DNA of 64,000 bases from assembly GCF_016587415.1 (NCBI RefSeq), contig NZ_BNJI01000003.1, forward strand, positions 1,364,001-1,428,000. Reading direction: 5' to 3'. A program made the position numbers and the translations under genes. This document shows, one piece after another, positions 61,623 through 64,000 of the stretch. The stretch is from Ktedonobacter sp. SOSP1-85. Its GTDB lineage: Bacteria; Chloroflexota; Ktedonobacteria; Ktedonobacterales; Ktedonobacteraceae. Each line of letters begins with the position of its first letter. The stretch's first letter is position 1. Under the pieces are notes generated by a model, which was given only the letters and a program-made list of their open reading frames with translations, did no database searches and was not told where the DNA came from.

Positions 61623-62312
61623 CTAGAAAAGCCCTCTGGCTTTTGCATACGCGTACGCTGAGAGCGTCAGGCCATCTGTAATTTCATTGTCACGAATGAG
61701 GCGCTCAAATTCTGCTATTGGTACCACGTGTAATTCGGCAATGGCTTCATGCAGTTCTGCCTCGTGGTATGTTTCGATCTCTGCATAATAGAGTTTGTTA
61801 GATGTCGCACTCATTCCAGTATCACTATAGACTTCCCCTAAAAAGACGAGGCGTACTCCAGCGCCAGTTGCTCCAATCTCCTCGGCTAGCTCTCGCCTGG
61901 CATTTGCTTCACTTGACGATCCCTGCTCGCCAAATCCTCGCGGGACCTCTAAATGCCATGTGCGTGTTGCATGACGAAAATGACGCAGCAGCACTACGCG
62001 CCCCTGGCAGACTGGAAGGATAATGACACCTGGCGCTCCATCAGGATTCACAAAGCGTATATATGTGCCTAGAGAGCCATCGGGGAAGCGCACTGCATCA
62101 CGCAGCAAAAGCAAATATTGATCTTGATAGACGATTCCCACCTTTGCCCACTCTGTTGGCAAATTATGCGCAGTCAGGCGCCTGGTCATCTCTGCTTCCG
62201 CCTGCTGTATTTTGTCTTCGTCCAGTAGGATTGTGAAGATTATGCCTGATGGATTCACGAATAGTTGAGGGTGCTTTTGGGCAAAGGTCAGATACTCTCT
62301 GTGCGTCATCAT
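61623..62312 (-). CDS. NUDIX hydrolase (ADP-ribose pyrophosphatase-like)
   Basis: A 229-aa protein with a NUDIX box: GFGEQGSSSEANARRELAEE then IGATG (G-x5-E-x7-RELxEExG), near residues 133-155. WHLEVPRGF before it is typical of ADP-sugar hydrolases, as is EVYSDTGMSA after it. The first 100 residues add an N-terminal beta domain. The likely role is hydrolysis of ADP-ribose or another nucleoside diphosphate linked to X. Stands alone; end is 13 nt from the convergent gene. Confidence 0.9.
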   Translation of the reverse strand: MMTHREYLTFAQKHPQLFVNPSGIIFTILLDEDKIQQAEAEMTRRLTAHNLPTEWAKVGIVYQDQYLLLLRDAVRFPDGSLGTYIRFVNPDGAPGVIILPVCQGRVVLLRHFRHATRTWHLEVPRGFGEQGSSSEANARRELAEEIGATGAGVRLVFLGEVYSDTGMSATSNKLYYAEIETYHEAELHEAIAELHVVPIAEFERLIRDNEITDGLTLSAYAYAKARGLF

Positions 62313-62400
62313 TTTTACCTTTATATAAAGGAGATCTTTTCATGCCTTGAGCATGCTATTTTCGTGTTGGTAGCAGTATAGTACAGGCTATTCCAGGGAT

Positions 62401-63321
62401 TTAGAAGAGGCGAGGTCGCTTGAACTGGCGCAGGAGCTCGGGGCGTGGCGTCTCGGGAGGTGAGGGAAGCGCCTCCGGCAAATCTTGTTCGATGGCCCAG
62501 GTGAGCGCCTGGGCGAAGTCGTCGATGCTGGGGAAGCGCTTCTCGGGACTCTTGGCCAGGGACTTCATGACCACCTGCTCAATCAGGGGCGAGAGTGAGG
62601 GATTTTGGCTGCGCAATGGTGGGGGCGTATGGTGCAGGTGCTGCTCGACCATCTCATCGAAGGCGCCAGTAAAGGGTCGAGCGCCACAGAGCCACTCATA
62701 CACGACCACGCCTAGAGCATACTGGTCGCTGGCGCGCCGTGGCCTGCCTAGAAGTTGTTCGGGTGCGCAATAGATCACAGTTCCCTCAAAATCATGCTGA
62801 ATTGGCGCGATGGGATCGAGACTGTGCGAGACTACTGAGATGCCAAAGTCGCTTAATACAACTTCGTTGCGAGCGTTGAGCAGCATGTTTTGCGGCTTGA
62901 GGTCGCGATGGATAAGCTGCTGCCGGTGCAGATAGCTTAGGGCTTGCGCGAGCTGTTGGATATAGCGAATAACCGTGGCTGGAGGGACGAGGCTACCCCT
63001 GGCATGGCGCTCGCGCAGATTGCCATTGGGCATATAGTCCATGACGAGATAGGTAAAGTGGTCCCGTGTGCCGTAGTCGCGTACAGATACTATATGTGAA
63101 TGTTGCAGGCGCTTGATGCGAGCGGCATGAACATAGAAGCGCGCCAGGTCGTCACCTGCGCGTTGCCCTGGGAGAATTTTTACTGCGACAGGAAGCTGCT
63201 GGCCTTCCCGTTGCGCGAGATAAATTTCTGAGCCATCGCCGCGCCCCAGGAATTTTAGCAAGCGGTAGCCATCGATATTTCGATCCAGGTCCTGCGTGTT
63301 CTCCGTAATTTGCATGTTCAT
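62401..63321 (-). CDS. Ser/Thr protein kinase (Hanks type)
   Basis: A 306-aa soluble kinase. Gly loop GRGDGSEIYLA, Lys in VAVKILP near 48, HRDLKPQNMLLN near 142 (catalytic loop), DFGISVVS near 162, APEQL, DQYALGVVVYEWLCGARPF and a final helix. No transmembrane or extracellular sensor domain follows, only a Pro-rich C-terminal tail, so it is short for its class. An alternative start is the ATG at 63315. It may act together with the PP2C phosphatase in this window, though the genes are 17 kb apart. Confidence 0.92.
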   Translation of the reverse strand: MNMQITENTQDLDRNIDGYRLLKFLGRGDGSEIYLAQREGQQLPVAVKILPGQRAGDDLARFYVHAARIKRLQHSHIVSVRDYGTRDHFTYLVMDYMPNGNLRERHARGSLVPPATVIRYIQQLAQALSYLHRQQLIHRDLKPQNMLLNARNEVVLSDFGISVVSHSLDPIAPIQHDFEGTVIYCAPEQLLGRPRRASDQYALGVVVYEWLCGARPFTGAFDEMVEQHLHHTPPPLRSQNPSLSPLIEQVVMKSLAKSPEKRFPSIDDFAQALTWAIEQDLPEALPSPPETPRPELLRQFKRPRLF

Positions 63322-63419
63322 CCCGTTGCTAAAGCCATTACCACCTATATATCTTCTATTCGATTTTATGTTACAACTGTTCAGCTGTCAATTGCTTAGT
63401 ACGTTTGTGATGGGGATTT

Positions 63420-63481
63420 TATAGAAGGCGTTGAAGGGAGTGGAGGGCCAAGACCCTCCACTCCCTTCAACGCCTTCTATA
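63420..63481. terminator. hairpin with 28-nt arms after the last gene
   Basis: ATAGAAGGCGTTGAAGGGAG continuing TGGAGGG and its exact complement, loop CCAAGA. Lies between the kinase start side (63321) and the partial gene ending at 63488. Confidence 0.85.
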
Positions 63482-63487
63482 GTATGC

Positions 63488-64000
63488 TTAGTTGGTGCGC
63501 TGGTGGACGAGGACGGAGCCGGTTGTGTTCTCAATGTGCAAGGTCGATTGAGTTGGCGATGTGCTTGAGGAGTCAAAATCGTTTTGCACCTGTCCCAGCA
63601 TGGAGTCGACGCTGACATCAACGAGATCATCTTTGGAGAGAGTAGCTTCAATCGTGCCGGCGGTGGTCTTCATGGTGATGTTGCTTTGAGGAGCGACATC
63701 ACCATCAAAGGTGACGGTGCCCGCGATGGTCTCTATCCAGGATGCACGGGTAAGGGTGGTCTGGTTGAGAATAATAGAACCGCCCTCGCTTTTGACGATT
63801 TGCTGGCCCGAGAGATTCTCTAGCGTGACAGAGCCAGCGGTATCCTGGATATTGGTGTCGCTCGTTTCGGGCGTGGTGATGTCAAGCTCCAGGAAGGTTG
63901 TCTCGCTGCTATAAGTGAGGTTGGAAGCCTCCTTCCTGGTCTCAGCCCGGTTGATGTATGAGGTAATCGTAATGGTATTACCTTGCTGTGAGTAATTGGC
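63488..64000 (-). CDS. partial beta-strand-repeat (DUF4097/adhesin-like) protein
   Basis: The 3' part of a gene whose start is beyond the window; 170 residues are readable to TAA at 63488. The sequence is a run of short beta strands with repeated motifs (GSVTLENLSG, GGSIILNQTT, GTVTFDGDV, GTIEATLSKDD), typical of DUF4097/putative adhesin beta-helices found in many Firmicutes and Chloroflexota. The end QSTLHIENTTGSVLVHQRT is the last strand. Domain function is not established; usually extracytoplasmic or envelope-associated. Confidence 0.8.
   Translation of the reverse strand, partial: ANYSQQGNTITITSYINRAETRKEASNLTYSSETTFLELDITTPETSDTNIQDTAGSVTLENLSGQQIVKSEGGSIILNQTTLTRASWIETIAGTVTFDGDVAPQSNITMKTTAGTIEATLSKDDLVDVSVDSMLGQVQNDFDSSSTSPTQSTLHIENTTGSVLVHQRTN

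Noticed and set aside
299..63481. CRISPR array from repeated palindromes
   Set aside because: The hairpins differ in sequence and are not regularly spaced; no cas genes apart from the IscB ancestor type.
1..64000. tRNA or rRNA genes
   Set aside because: No cloverleaf-like segments with CCA or T-loop sequence and no rRNA-like stretches were noticed by eye; a covariance scan was not possible.

Overview
The window looks like chromosome from a spore-forming, filamentous Chloroflexota of the Ktedonobacteria type. This is inferred from gene content, not from a marker gene: very large STAND regulators (MalT-like LuxR and BTAD/AAA proteins), many TPR proteins, a Ser/Thr kinase and a PP2C phosphatase, an IscB locus, and moderate to high GC with short intergenic gaps. 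No rRNA, tRNA, CRISPR array or replication origin was seen.

Layout. 1-7.7 kb: metal transport on the minus strand (a divergent NRAMP transporter, a decayed small gene, a giant CtpI-like tandem P-type ATPase and its small membrane neighbour). 7.9-24.6 kb: mixed housekeeping and regulation (nucleotidyltransferase, two MFS transporters, a Rid protein, a 1344-aa BTAD/AAA/TPR regulator, a DinB-TPR protein, a frameshifted class II aldolase followed by an EamA transporter, a MalT-like LuxR regulator, a MOSC protein). 24.8-26.8 kb: an IS200/IS605-type element with a predicted omega-RNA, an intact iscB and a decayed tnpA. 26.8-31.6 kb: HldE-like bifunctional enzyme, a membrane protein with a winged-helix regulator, a CPBP protease and an SDR dehydrogenase. 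31.8-38.4 kb: an ECF energising module (fused double ATPase plus EcfT) followed upstream by a complete preQ1 pathway (folE, queE, queD, queC, queF) with a candidate structured 5' leader. 38.9-50.3 kb: TPR protein, a second MalT-like regulator, then a signalling/envelope cluster (PP2C phosphatase, secreted lectin-fold protein, a large membrane protein, a DMT transporter). 50.7-64 kb: DinB, ICMT-like methyltransferase, a heterodimeric ABC exporter, a DUF4132 protein coupled to a beta-grasp protein ending in Gly-Gly, HAD hydrolase, frameshifted GNAT, NUDIX, Ser/Thr kinase and a truncated beta-strand-repeat protein.

The most striking non-coding feature is a set of long, perfect or near-perfect inverted repeats (arms up to 38 nt, loops of 0-15 nt) at gene ends. 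Most have unrelated sequences, and several contain the stop codon of the adjacent gene. On top of these are dispersed repeat families: one built on a GCGTACGC core (one copy lies inside a coding region), one ending in GAGTCCATGCCAGCATGGAC, one with a double hairpin starting GGGGACACCCC, and a 160-bp MITE-like element. Three small reading frames are interrupted by an in-frame TGA and two genes by frameshifts at five-base G/C runs, so the accessory part of this region is decaying or has homopolymer errors.

The best candidates for new biology are the IscB/omega-RNA locus with its readable guide position, the DUF4132 plus Gly-Gly beta-grasp pair, the candidate leader RNA of the preQ1 operon, and the palindrome system as a whole.
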